Part shown: positions 26,882 through 34,407 of the stretch, piece after piece
Position numbering within the stretch: position 1 is the first letter of the stretch
Layout of the letters: the number at the start of each line of letters is the position of its first letter
Assembly: GCF_019431355.1 (NCBI RefSeq)
Contig: NZ_CP080269.1
Coordinates: forward strand, 5,203,001-5,267,000
Length of the DNA stretch: 64,000 nt
Direction of reading: 5' to 3'
Origin: Paenibacillus sp. R14(2021)
Lineage (GTDB): Bacteria > Bacillota > Bacilli > Paenibacillales > Paenibacillaceae
Position numbers and translations under genes: made by a program
The notes under the pieces: generated by a model
What the model saw: only the letters and a program-made list of their open reading frames with translations
Told to the model about the DNA's origin: nothing
Databases searched by the model: none

Positions 26882-27192
26882 CAACAACATTACGAGTACT
26901 CAAACCACATACGCTTATCGGCGATTCGGCAAAGTTGGTAAGACCCGGTTGTCTTCCTGCAGCATTACCGTGGAAATATGGATAAACTGGGACCCATCGC
27001 TTGTTGATGGGATCGCGGGCGAACGTGAAGTCATAGCAGGAGTCGGAAGTACTCGAGAAGGAACTGCTGCCGGCAAAGGCAGGGCGCATTGCAGGAACGT
27101 ATGGGCGGCCGTTTCAAGAATTGAAAAGTATAAAGCTTTATGATAAAATGTATTTTAATTTAACGATTGGAGTTGAAAAGGATTATGTAATA

Positions 27193-27366
27193 TTTCTTGC
27201 TTATGTGGTAAAGAATAAATCAGTACGCTTGTTTTATTCTTTATAAGCAAGGAAGTTACGTATTCTTTTCACTCAATCAAAATATTCATTCCAGCCCTTC
27301 TTACGGTTGGATTTGTTACATTTGTTTGAGCCACAAGAAGGTAACTTTCTTGTGGCTTTTTATTTT
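27193..27366 (+). promoter_or_regulatory. Three-state transcription attenuator of ABC-F copy 2
   Basis: Three mutually exclusive helices can be drawn. P1: TTTCTTGCTTAT (27193-27204) and AAAGAATAAA (27210-27219) pair with the continuous stretch 27233-27254. Antiterminator: GCAAGGAAGTTAC (27247-27259) pairs over 13 positions (two G-U) with GTAACTTTCTTGT (27341-27353). Terminator: AGCCACAAGAA (27329-27339) pairs with TTCTTGTGGCT (27347-27357), followed by a T-run. P1 hides the antiterminator 5' half. A 32-codon frame from ATG 27148 ends at TAA 27244-27246, inside the P1 3' arm, and could be a leader peptide, though it lacks an obvious ribosome site. Confidence 0.75.
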
Positions 27367-27389
27367 TTAACTGGAGGAATGCATTGAAC

Positions 27390-28738
27390 ATGTCTTTAAT
27401 CAATGTAACCAACCTGACGTTTGCATATGACAATAGCTACGATGACATCTTCGAGAACGTAAGCTTTCAAATCGATACCAATTGGAAATTAGGATTTACG
27501 GGAAGAAACGGACGATTCCCATTTCATGTCGATCACACACATGGAACACAATACCATGGACGTCGTCCAAGACATTAATCCGGACCATGAGCAATGGCAG
27601 CTCATTCGTGAACTTTCACTGCTGAAGGTGTCAGAGGACGTTTTATATCGCCCCTTCGATACCTTGTCCAACGGCGAGTAAACGAAAGTGCTTCTGGCAG
27701 CCTTGTTTCTGAAGGAAAACAGCTTTCTGCTGATCGATGAACCGACTAATCATCTTGACCTGCATGCCCGAAAACTTGTCAGCGACTATCTGAACACAAA
27801 AAAAGGATTTATTTTGGTCTCTCACGACAGAGCATTTCTAAGACAACTGCGTGGACCATATTCTTTCGATCAACAAGACAGACATCGAAGTTCATAAAGG
27901 GAATTTTTCCGAATGATGGGATAATAAACAACTAGCCGAGAACGAAAAGCTGAGAAAAGACATTAAACGGCTCTCTGATGCGGCAAAACGAACGAAAACG
28001 AAAAATGGCACGCGCAATTCAGGCTCCAAGCTCGACAAAGGTTACGTCGGTCACAAAGCGGCCAAAATGATGAAACGATCGAAATCGATTCGAGCACAGA
28101 GAGCAATCCGCGATCGAGGGTAAATCCAAGCTTTTGAAAAATAATGAAAGCTCGGAAAGCCTGAAAACCTCGCAGCTTCCTTACCATCATTAACTTGATC
28201 ATGTTTCGATTCATTACAGCGGAAGAACGGTTTGCAGCGAGATCAACTTTACCTTTGAGCAAGGAGAGCGCATAGCGCTTTTAGGGCCAAACGGATCCGG
28301 TAAATCAAGCATTCTCAAGCTGATTTGCGGTGAGGAGATATCCTTTTCCGGCACGGTTAGAAAGGGGAGCCAGCTTAAAATCTCCTTTGTTTCGCAGGAC
28401 ACCGCGTTTTTGCAGGGCAATTTAACGGAATATGCAAGAAATAACAGGATCGAAGAAAGCTTGTTCAAAGCTATTCTAAGAAAGCTTGACTTTTCCCGCC
28501 TCCAGTTCGATAAAGACATAGGCTCCTTCAGCAGAGGTCAGAAGAAAAAGGTACTCATTGCGAAATGCTTCGCGAAGATGTTCATTTGCATATCTGGGAC
28601 GAACCGTTTAACTTTATTGACGTCATTTCCCGTATGCAAATTGAAGAACTATTTCTGGAACATTCTCCGACCATACTTTTGGTAGAGCACGATAGTGAAT
28701 TCTGTAAAAATATCGCCACTAAGATCGTTGAACTGTAA
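27390..28738 (+). pseudogene. Lsa-type ABC-F ribosomal protection protein, copy 2, heavily decayed
   Basis: It begins intact (INVTNLTFAYDNSYDDIFEN, GFTGRNG), then a deletion removes the Walker A lysine region up to FPFHVDH. Further frames give SLLKVSEDVLYRPFDTLSNG, a nonsense codon where Gln is expected, [19 protein letters not shown], then several frameshifts through KLDKGYVGHKAAKMMKR, GPNGSGKSSILKLICGEEIS, KAILRKLDFSRLQFDKDIGS and WDEPFNFIDV, ending at 28738. At least five lesions make it non-functional. It has a better-preserved leader than coding region. Related to copy 1 at 16921 and intact copy 3 at 30200. Confidence 0.88.
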
Positions 28739-28776
28739 GGCAATGTTTACTTATTTAAATTAGGAGGTTGAATTAA

Positions 28777-28887
28777 ATGTTTGAAGTTGTGCATGTTCTT
28801 GTGAATCGTTCATTGCCCGTGGGTACGGTTCACGATCAAATAAAACGGATGTCGGAGCATTATCCAACGATCGATAGATGCACGTAG
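28777..28887 (+). CDS. Small ORF of unknown function upstream of the Cfr-like gene
   Basis: 36 codons from ATG 28777 with a strong AGGAGG nine bases upstream, reading MFEVVHVLVNRSLPVG and ending at TAG 28885-28887. Reading through that stop gives 16 more residues in frame (RLELQASLRINVFG) to a TAA, so it may be the 5' part of a larger decayed gene. I do not recognise it. Its position between the ABC-F remnant and the Cfr-like gene leaves a leader-ORF role open. Confidence 0.4.
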   Translation: MFEVVHVLVNRSLPVGTVHDQIKRMSEHYPTIDRCT

Positions 28888-28940
28888 CGACTGGAGCTGC
28901 AAGCATCTTTACGTATAAATGTGTTTGGTTAATGTAGATG

Positions 28941-28994
28941 TTAAGTACCCAATATGGGTACTTAAGGCCTTTTCTCCGGCTCAAGAGGAGAAAA
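28941..28994 (+). promoter_or_regulatory. Leader structures of the Cfr-like gene, with Shine-Dalgarno in a hairpin
   Basis: TTAAGTACCC (28941-28950) and GGGTACTTAA (28956-28965) form a perfect 10-bp stem. Directly after it TTTTCTCC (28970-28977) can pair with GGAGAAAA (28987-28994), a perfect 8-bp stem whose 3' arm contains the ribosome binding site five to eight bases before the ATG at 28999. This is the expected layout for translational control by sequestration. Confidence 0.6.
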
Positions 28995-28998
28995 AATC

Positions 28999-30033
28999 AT
29001 GAAATCAACTTCAAAATACGAAATGATTCAGCGCCTATTGTCTGAATGGAAACAACCCGCATATCGGTACCAACAAATTGCGGATGCGATCTTCAAGCAA
29101 CGAATCGGTGAATATGACAGAATGACCATCGTACCCAAGGATATAAGAAATGAATTAATAAAGAACCTTGGCGAACGCGTTTTGAACGTAACCCCAGTTA
29201 TGCAAAAGAGATCCAGTCAAGTGAATAAAGTGCTTTTTTCAATTGAGGGCGGTGAACACATAGAAGCCGTTCAACTAATCTATGAGCGCGGCTGGAAATC
29301 ATACTGCATTTCCAGCCAGTGCGGATGCGGATATGGTTGCAGCTTCTGTGCTACAGGCACGATCGGACTGAAAAGAAATTTAACATCAGACGAAATCACC
29401 GATCAACTGTTGTACTTTCATTTAAACGGTCAAACTCTCGATAGCGTATCGTTTATGGGCATGGGTGAAGCGCTAGCCAATCCTCATATTTTCGAGACGC
29501 TTCAGATACTGACGGATCCACGAACCTTTGGCTTGGGGCATCGAAAAATTACGGTTTCCACCATCGGAATTTTGCCAGGAATCGATCGTCTGGCAAAGGA
29601 ATTCCCGCAGGTTAACCTGACCTTTTCGCTGCACTCTCCGTTCGACGAACAGCGGAGCGCGCTAATGCCCATTAACCATCGGTATCCGCTAAATGATGTG
29701 TTGAGCAAGTTGGATCAGCATATTCGCGATACAGGCAGAAAAGTATATATTGCCTACATACTACTTCGAGGAGGAAACGATTCAACCGAACATGCGGAAG
29801 CCATTGCCGCTTTGTTAAAGCACAGAGGTTCTTGGGACCATTTATATCACGTCAATTTGATCCCTTACAATTCAACCGACGTGACGCCCGAAAGCTATTA
29901 TCAATCAGACAAAGAACAAGTTCAAAAGTTTGTCCGGATCTTAAAGTCAAAGGGAATCAAAGTTACAGTACGAACTCAGTTCGGAACCGACATCGATGCA
30001 GCATGCGGTCAGCTATACGGGCACAACAATTAA
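28999..30033 (+). CDS. cfr: Cfr-family 23S rRNA A2503 C8-methyltransferase
   Basis: 344-residue radical-SAM enzyme. The 4Fe-4S motif is C110-x3-C114-x2-C117 (QCGCGYGCSFCATG), the SAM site follows (FMGMGEALANP), and the second methyl-transfer Cys336 lies in DIDAACGQLYG. Sequence features that separate Cfr from housekeeping RlmN are visible: ISSQCGC, EITDQLLYFHL, QVNLTFSLHSP, GRKVYIAYILL and YHVNLIPYN. Cfr methylates C8 of A2503 and gives resistance to phenicols, lincosamides, oxazolidinones, pleuromutilins and streptogramin A. It lies upstream of an intact ABC-F gene with overlapping drug range, and its ribosome site is sequestered. RlmN remains the alternative, but the Cfr-specific motifs make it less likely. 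Confidence 0.85.
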   Translation: MKSTSKYEMIQRLLSEWKQPAYRYQQIADAIFKQRIGEYDRMTIVPKDIRNELIKNLGERVLNVTPVMQKRSSQVNKVLFSIEGGEHIEAVQLIYERGWKSYCISSQCGCGYGCSFCATGTIGLKRNLTSDEITDQLLYFHLNGQTLDSVSFMGMGEALANPHIFETLQILTDPRTFGLGHRKITVSTIGILPGIDRLAKEFPQVNLTFSLHSPFDEQRSALMPINHRYPLNDVLSKLDQHIRDTGRKVYIAYILLRGGNDSTEHAEAIAALLKHRGSWDHLYHVNLIPYNSTDVTPESYYQSDKEQVQKFVRILKSKGIKVTVRTQFGTDIDAACGQLYGHNN

Positions 30034-30054
30034 AATATAAAAAGGAGAGGTAAC

Positions 30055-30127
30055 ATGAGCACAGACACGGTTATTACACATGATTTACTCCGTATAAGTC
30101 GTTAATATCCATTGAACTTATGCGGAG
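30055..30127 (+). promoter_or_regulatory. Leader ORF and stem upstream of ABC-F copy 3
   Basis: A 16-codon frame MSTDTVITHDLLRISR runs from ATG 30055 to TAA 30103-30105 with AAGGAGAGG six bases upstream. Its last codons form the 5' arm of a 12-bp stem, CTCCGTATAAGT (30088-30099) with ACTTATGCGGAG (30116-30127). AAGTCG within the ORF end could instead pair with CGACTT further down (about 30149-30154). The layout fits a translated leader that switches RNA structure before the ABC-F start. Confidence 0.5.
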
Positions 30128-30199
30128 CGACTAAGAAGAGATGGGTATGAACCGACTTTTTATAAAAAGTAAATGCGTTATAAAAAGGAGGAGCTTACC

Positions 30200-31678
30200 A
30201 TGTCAATGATTCATGTACAAAACCTGACATTTTCATATCCTAGCAGCTTTGATAATATTTTTGAAGATGTTAGCTTTCAAATCGATACGGATTGGAAGCT
30301 TGGATTTATTGGCCGCAATGGTCGAGGCAAGACAACTTTTTTCAATTTGTTATTAGAAAGATATGAATATAATGGAACTATTATTTCTTCCGTTGAATTT
30401 AATTATTTTCCATATCCTGTATCGGATAAAAGCAGATTAACGCATGAAATATTAGAAGAGATATGTCCTCAGGCAGAGGATTGGGAGTTGCTTCGGGAAA
30501 TATCTTATTTAGATGTCGATGCCGAAGTGATGTACCGACCATTCGAAACCTTATCGAACGGGGAACAAACGAAGGTTTTGCTGGCTGCGCTTTTTTTGAA
30601 TGAAGGGCAGTTTTTATTAATAGACGAGCCAACCAATCACCTGGACAGTCATGCACGAAAGATGGTTTCGAATTATTTAAGAAGGAAAAAAGGATTCATT
30701 CTCATTTCACATGATAGAAACTTTTTGGATGGCTGTGTTGACCACATCTTGTCGATAAATAGAGCCGATATAGAAGTTCAAAGTGGCAACTATTCTTCTT
30801 GGAAGCTGAATTTCGATAGACAGCAGGAACATGAAGAAAAAGCAAACGAGCGTTTACAAAAAGACATCGGAAGGCTGCAACAATCTTCAAAACGTTCTGC
30901 CAATTGGTCTAATCAAGTAGAGGCTTCCAAAAATGGCACAACGAATTCTGGTTCTAAATTGGACAAGGGGTACGTAGGACATAAAGCTGCAAAAATGATG
31001 AAACGTGCAAAGAACCTGGAATCAAGGCAAAATAAAGCGATTGAAGAAAAGTCAACGCTGCTTAAAAATGTGGAAAAAACGGAGTTATTACAATTAGCGC
31101 CTTTAGAATACAAATCTAAAGAATTGATTCAGTTAACGGACGTGGCTGTTCGGTATGATGGTGAATTGGTTAATGCGCCAATAAGTTTTAATGTTAAGGC
31201 GGGGGACCGGGTAGTGCTTGATGGAAAAAATGGTAGTGGAAAAAGCAGTATTTTAAAACTAATTTTAGGGAATCCGCTCCAGTATACAGGTACTTTGAAC
31301 GTTAGTTCTGGCCTTGTCATATCTTATGTACAGCAAGATACCTCTCATTTAAAGGGAAAGTTATCTGACTTTATTGAAGAAAATCAGATTGATGAACCGA
31401 TATTTAAATCCATTCTACGCAAGATGGATTTTGACCGTATCCAGTTTGAAAAAGATATCTCCTACTATTCTGGCGGACAAAAGAAAAAGTTGCTTATTGC
31501 TAAAAGTCTATGTGAAAAAGCTCATTTATATATTTGGGATGAACCACTAAACTTTATTGATGTTTATTCACGAATGCAAATTGAAGAGCTTATTAAAAGC
31601 TTTAATCCAACCATGGTTTTTGTTGAGCATGACCAGACATTCCAAGAAGAAGTTGCAACGAAAAGAGTTGCCTTATAG
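30200..31678 (+). CDS. Lsa-type ABC-F ribosomal protection protein, copy 3 (intact)
   Basis: 492 residues, two ATP-binding cassettes and no membrane segment. Walker A1 GRNGRGKTT (38-46), signature 1 LSNGEQTK, Walker B1 [12 protein letters not shown]; the interdomain linker has TTNSGSKLDKGYVGHKAAKM; then Walker A2 GKNGSGKSS, signature 2 YSGGQKKK and Walker B2 LYIWDEPLNFID. The unusual second Walker B context (WDEPLNF) is shared with Lsa/Vga-type proteins. These bind the ribosomal E site and dislodge lincosamide, pleuromutilin and streptogramin A drugs. AAGGAGGAG lies seven bases before ATG 30200. It is downstream of the Cfr-like gene in the same direction, and is the only complete copy of three in the window. 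Confidence 0.92.
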   Translation: MSMIHVQNLTFSYPSSFDNIFEDVSFQIDTDWKLGFIGRNGRGKTTFFNLLLERYEYNGTIISSVEFNYFPYPVSDKSRLTHEILEEICPQAEDWELLREISYLDVDAEVMYRPFETLSNGEQTKVLLAALFLNEGQFLLIDEPTNHLDSHARKMVSNYLRRKKGFILISHDRNFLDGCVDHILSINRADIEVQSGNYSSWKLNFDRQQEHEEKANERLQKDIGRLQQSSKRSANWSNQVEASKNGTTNSGSKLDKGYVGHKAAKMMKRAKNLESRQNKAIEEKSTLLKNVEKTELLQLAPLEYKSKELIQLTDVAVRYDGELVNAPISFNVKAGDRVVLDGKNGSGKSSILKLILGNPLQYTGTLNVSSGLVISYVQQDTSHLKGKLSDFIEENQIDEPIFKSILRKMDFDRIQFEKDISYYSGGQKKKLLIAKSLCEKAHLYIWDEPLNFIDVYSRMQIEELIKSFNPTMVFVEHDQTFQEEVATKRVAL

Positions 31679-31707
31679 TTATGCTTTGCTTCGTCAAAGT
31701 AAGGCCT

Positions 31708-31756
31708 AAGCGGCAGTCTAAGACTTTTCAGGTCCTAGTCTCGGCCGCTTTTTCAT
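31708..31756 (+). terminator. Terminator of the Cfr-ABC-F unit
   Basis: AAGCGGC (31708-31714) pairs with GCCGCTT (31744-31750), enclosing an inner AGACT/AGTCT pair, followed by a T-rich tract. Confidence 0.75.
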
Positions 31757-31815
31757 TTTTGGTTTTATCTTTGCCATAGTGTAAAGTTGGGTGGGGTCTT
31801 TTCTAAGAGCATTTA

Positions 31816-32484
31816 TCATAATGCTCGATTAAATTTTTCAACAATATGATCTATTACAGGCTGTATTTTGGAATCATCAACAATCGATAGCTTATCTGCT
31901 TTAAAAAGTTGAATTTTTTTGAATTGGTAATAGTCCAACAATACCTGTTGGATAGATACTTGATTGTACACCAGAAATTTTGTATTGATTATCTCCCGAA
32001 GTAGAAGGTTGTCTTGAATTAAAATAAATTTTTCATTGATTAAATTGAAGATACCTTTAGTTTTTCCATCTTGATAAAACTCCAAGGTCTGTTGCTCTCT
32101 TTTATTCAAAGTATCCTTAAGTTGAGCATACAATTCGGGGTAGGCCGATTGAAGATCTTTAAGAAATACGTCTGTTATCTTCCCTACAAGCGAAACTGAC
32201 TGTTCAAATAACTGCTGAAACCAAATTCCGAACGATTCTTCATCATCATCAGAGGTGCGATCCTCCAACCTATCTATATAATCAATAAAAACACGTACAA
32301 CGCCTTCAATGACTTCTTCTTTTGAAGAGAAGTTTTTATACATTGTAGCTCGACTGACATCCATCGCTTTCGCAATGTCATCCATTCTCAAATGTTGAAA
32401 GCCGTCTTTCATGATGGTGGAAATTAACTTTTTCAGTAATTTAGTTTTAGTGGGATCTAACTCAATATTCATTGTGTTGTTCAT
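31816..32484 (-). CDS. TetR-family repressor 2
   Basis: 222 residues with the helix-turn-helix LRMDDIAKAMDVSRATMYKN at about 40-60 and a helical ligand domain ending VDDSKIQPVIDHIVEKFNRAL. GAAAGGAGG precedes the ATG. Very similar along its length to the TetR at 15827, including VFIDYI, ESFGIWFQQLFEQS and KREQQTLEFY, so the two are recent paralogs. It is divergent from the aldehyde dehydrogenase with operator copy 3 on symmetric -35 boxes. With the first TetR it is the best candidate to bind all five copies of the shared operator. Confidence 0.92.
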   Translation of the reverse strand: MNNTMNIELDPTKTKLLKKLISTIMKDGFQHLRMDDIAKAMDVSRATMYKNFSSKEEVIEGVVRVFIDYIDRLEDRTSDDDEESFGIWFQQLFEQSVSLVGKITDVFLKDLQSAYPELYAQLKDTLNKREQQTLEFYQDGKTKGIFNLINEKFILIQDNLLLREIINTKFLVYNQVSIQQVLLDYYQFKKIQLFKADKLSIVDDSKIQPVIDHIVEKFNRAL

Positions 32485-32557
32485 ATCACGTCCTCCTTTC
32501 GACAGATGCTAATCATATTATACATAAAAAAGAAAAAAATATACAGCTTATTCATAA

Positions 32558-32583
32558 TAGACAATATATATATTTTTTGTTTA
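32558..32583. promoter_or_regulatory. Shared TetR-type operator, copy 3 (TetR2 / aldehyde dehydrogenase divergon)
   Basis: TAGACA-N14-TGTTTA. Plus strand: the right arm overlaps TTGTTT (32577-32582), 17 bp, TGATAT (32600-32605). Minus strand: the left arm gives TTGTCT, 17 bp, TATTTT. Symmetric overlap with both -35 boxes fits simultaneous repression of TetR2 and the dehydrogenase. Confidence 0.8.
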
Positions 32584-32709
32584 AAATGAATTTAAATGAT
32601 GATATCCTTAGTCAAGCAGTCAACAGGGAGTGAAAGAGAATGAACATCTAATCACACCAAGAAAAGATTTAAGTGATAATACTATCGACAAAAAAGGAGT
32701 GTGTTCCGT

Positions 32710-34134
32710 GTGAGATATATTGAACAAATTTATATTAATGGACAATTCGTTAAACCTCAGGGGACTAAAATTCAAGACCTTATTAGTCCTACGACGCAAC
32801 AACTAATTGGACGAGTGACATTAGGCAATGAAGATGATGCAAGAATAGCGATTGCTGCAGCCAAAGAGGCTTTCAAAACATTTTCTAAGACAACGGTTGA
32901 AGAACGCATTCAGATGCTTCAAAGATTGCATGATGCCATTCTGGATAGATCCGATGACATGATCGAAGCCAATATCACTGAATATGGTGCTCCGAAATTG
33001 GCTGCGATTGGTCGTGTTAAATTGGCAGCAGAGAATTTTATGGATACAAAAGAAGCCTTGGAACAATTTGAATTTGTTAAGTACATTGGAACAGCTAAAG
33101 TGGTCTCAGAGCCAATTGGAGTTATTGGAATTATCACCCCTTGGAATGCAACATATTCGCAAATCACTGCGAAACTTGGTTCTGCAATAGCTGCTGGCTG
33201 TCCTGTTGTAATTAAGCCAAGCGAGCTCAGTGCGATCCAGGCACAGTTAATAACCGAATGCTTCCACGAGGCCGGGATTCCTTCCGGTGTTATTAACGTG
33301 GTCAACGGATTGGGTCAAACCGTTGGTACGGAATTGACTCGAAATCCCGATGTAGCCATGATTTCTTTTACAGGTTCTACACGCACAGGCAAAGATATTC
33401 GGAGAGGCGCAGTCGAAACGATGAAGCGAGTTACATTGGAGTTAGGCGGAAAATCACCAAATATCATTCTGGATGATGCTGATTTTAACACTGCAATTCC
33501 AACGTCGGTTCGTCAATGCTTCAATAACAACGGTCAGGCATGTGTAGCTGGGACTCGCTTGCTTATTCCTGAGCACCGTCTTGAGGAAGTTAAGGTCTTG
33601 GCAAAAAAAGCAGTGGAAGCTATTAAAGTCGGTAACCCCTGGGATGAAGATACAGTACTTGGGCCAATTATAACCGAGAAGCAGTACAATCAGGTTCAAC
33701 GTTATATTAAATCTGGCATTGATGAAGGAGCCGAATTGATCATAGGTGGCCTGGGACGTCCTGAAGGTTTAGAACAAGGTTATTTTGTTAAACCGACGGT
33801 GTTTGCCAATGTAACGGAAGACATGACGATTGCAAAGGAAGAAATATTTGGTCCAGTTTTATCCATCTTGACGTATCAAACCGAAGAACAGGCGATTGAA
33901 ATGGCGAATAACACGAATTATGGTTTAGGAGCTTATATTAGTTCTTCAAACATTGATAAAGCAAATGAGATTGCTTCACGTATTGCAGCAGGCTTGGTGC
34001 TAATAAATGGTGCGGGATTTGAAATGAAGGCTCCTTTTGGCGGGTTTAAACAATCAGGCATAGGTAGAGAATATGGCGCTTATGGCCTTGAGGAGTGCTT
34101 TGAATCAAAAACGATTACTGGGTATAAATCATAA
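32710..34134 (+). CDS. NAD(P)-dependent aldehyde dehydrogenase
   Basis: 474 residues oxidising an aldehyde to the acid. Cofactor and active-site features: TPWNATYSQITAKLG (oxyanion Asn), KPSELSAIQ, FTGSTRTGKDI, the general base Glu244 in VTLELGGKSPN and the catalytic Cys278 in NNNGQACVAGTR; C-terminal PFGGFKQSGIGREYG. I place the start at GTG 32710 with AGGAG ten bases upstream; a GTG at 32701 is too close to the site. It is divergent from TetR2 with a shared operator and followed by a scar of an SDR gene. Its presence in a TetR-controlled set with SDRs and exporters suggests detoxification of carbonyl compounds. Confidence 0.93.
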   Translation: MRYIEQIYINGQFVKPQGTKIQDLISPTTQQLIGRVTLGNEDDARIAIAAAKEAFKTFSKTTVEERIQMLQRLHDAILDRSDDMIEANITEYGAPKLAAIGRVKLAAENFMDTKEALEQFEFVKYIGTAKVVSEPIGVIGIITPWNATYSQITAKLGSAIAAGCPVVIKPSELSAIQAQLITECFHEAGIPSGVINVVNGLGQTVGTELTRNPDVAMISFTGSTRTGKDIRRGAVETMKRVTLELGGKSPNIILDDADFNTAIPTSVRQCFNNNGQACVAGTRLLIPEHRLEEVKVLAKKAVEAIKVGNPWDEDTVLGPIITEKQYNQVQRYIKSGIDEGAELIIGGLGRPEGLEQGYFVKPTVFANVTEDMTIAKEEIFGPVLSILTYQTEEQAIEMANNTNYGLGAYISSSNIDKANEIASRIAAGLVLINGAGFEMKAPFGGFKQSGIGREYGAYGLEECFESKTITGYKS

Positions 34135-34201
34135 GGTATTAGGTAGGGGAAGTTCACGCGGTTTTGGCAGAATTATGGCCGAGGCTGTACTGAACCGCTA
34201 G
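34135..34201 (+). pseudogene. Scar of an SDR gene (N-terminal end only)
   Basis: Directly after the dehydrogenase stop the frame reads VLGRGSSRGFGRIMAEAVLN and then stops. This matches the cofactor-binding start of the SDR at 14873 (TGSSRGFGREL...AVLAK). The rest of the gene is gone, so an aldehyde dehydrogenase-SDR operon existed here and was cut back. Confidence 0.7.
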
Positions 34202-34242
34202 TAATCCCGAAATGATGGCGATTGACTTATAGACAGATATTC

Positions 34243-34276
34243 ATAACCTGTAAGAAATTTTTTTACAGGTTATTTA
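34243..34276 (+). terminator. Terminator before the second MFS gene
   Basis: ATAACCTGTAA (34243-34253) pairs with TTACAGGTTAT (34263-34273), an 11-bp perfect stem in an A/T-rich context. Confidence 0.6.
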
Positions 34277-34321
34277 TGCTGGCTAATAAGTAAATATATT
34301 AATTATATTATAAAAATCATA

Positions 34322-34347
34322 TAGACATTATTTATATTTTTTGTTTA
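34322..34347. promoter_or_regulatory. Shared TetR-type operator, copy 4 (MFS promoter)
   Basis: TAGACA-N14-TGTTTA. The right arm overlaps TTGTTT (34341-34346), 17 bp, TGATAT (34364-34369), about 40 bp before the MFS start at 34408. Confidence 0.8.
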
Positions 34348-34407
34348 CTTTAGATAAACGGGATGATATGCTGTTATCAATTTGAAACGAAAGGAAGAAG
34401 AAAATTT

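Noticed and set aside
27185..27190. ATG-TAA start-stop element in the ABC-F copy 2 leader
   Set aside because: AAGG is only three bases from the ATG and GGAG is twelve, so initiation there is doubtful; kept only as a possibility behind the longer frame at 27148.
34230..34254. Possible sixth operator (TAGACA then TGTAAG)
   Set aside because: The spacing is 13, not 14, the right arm does not match, and it lies within the terminator hairpin region.
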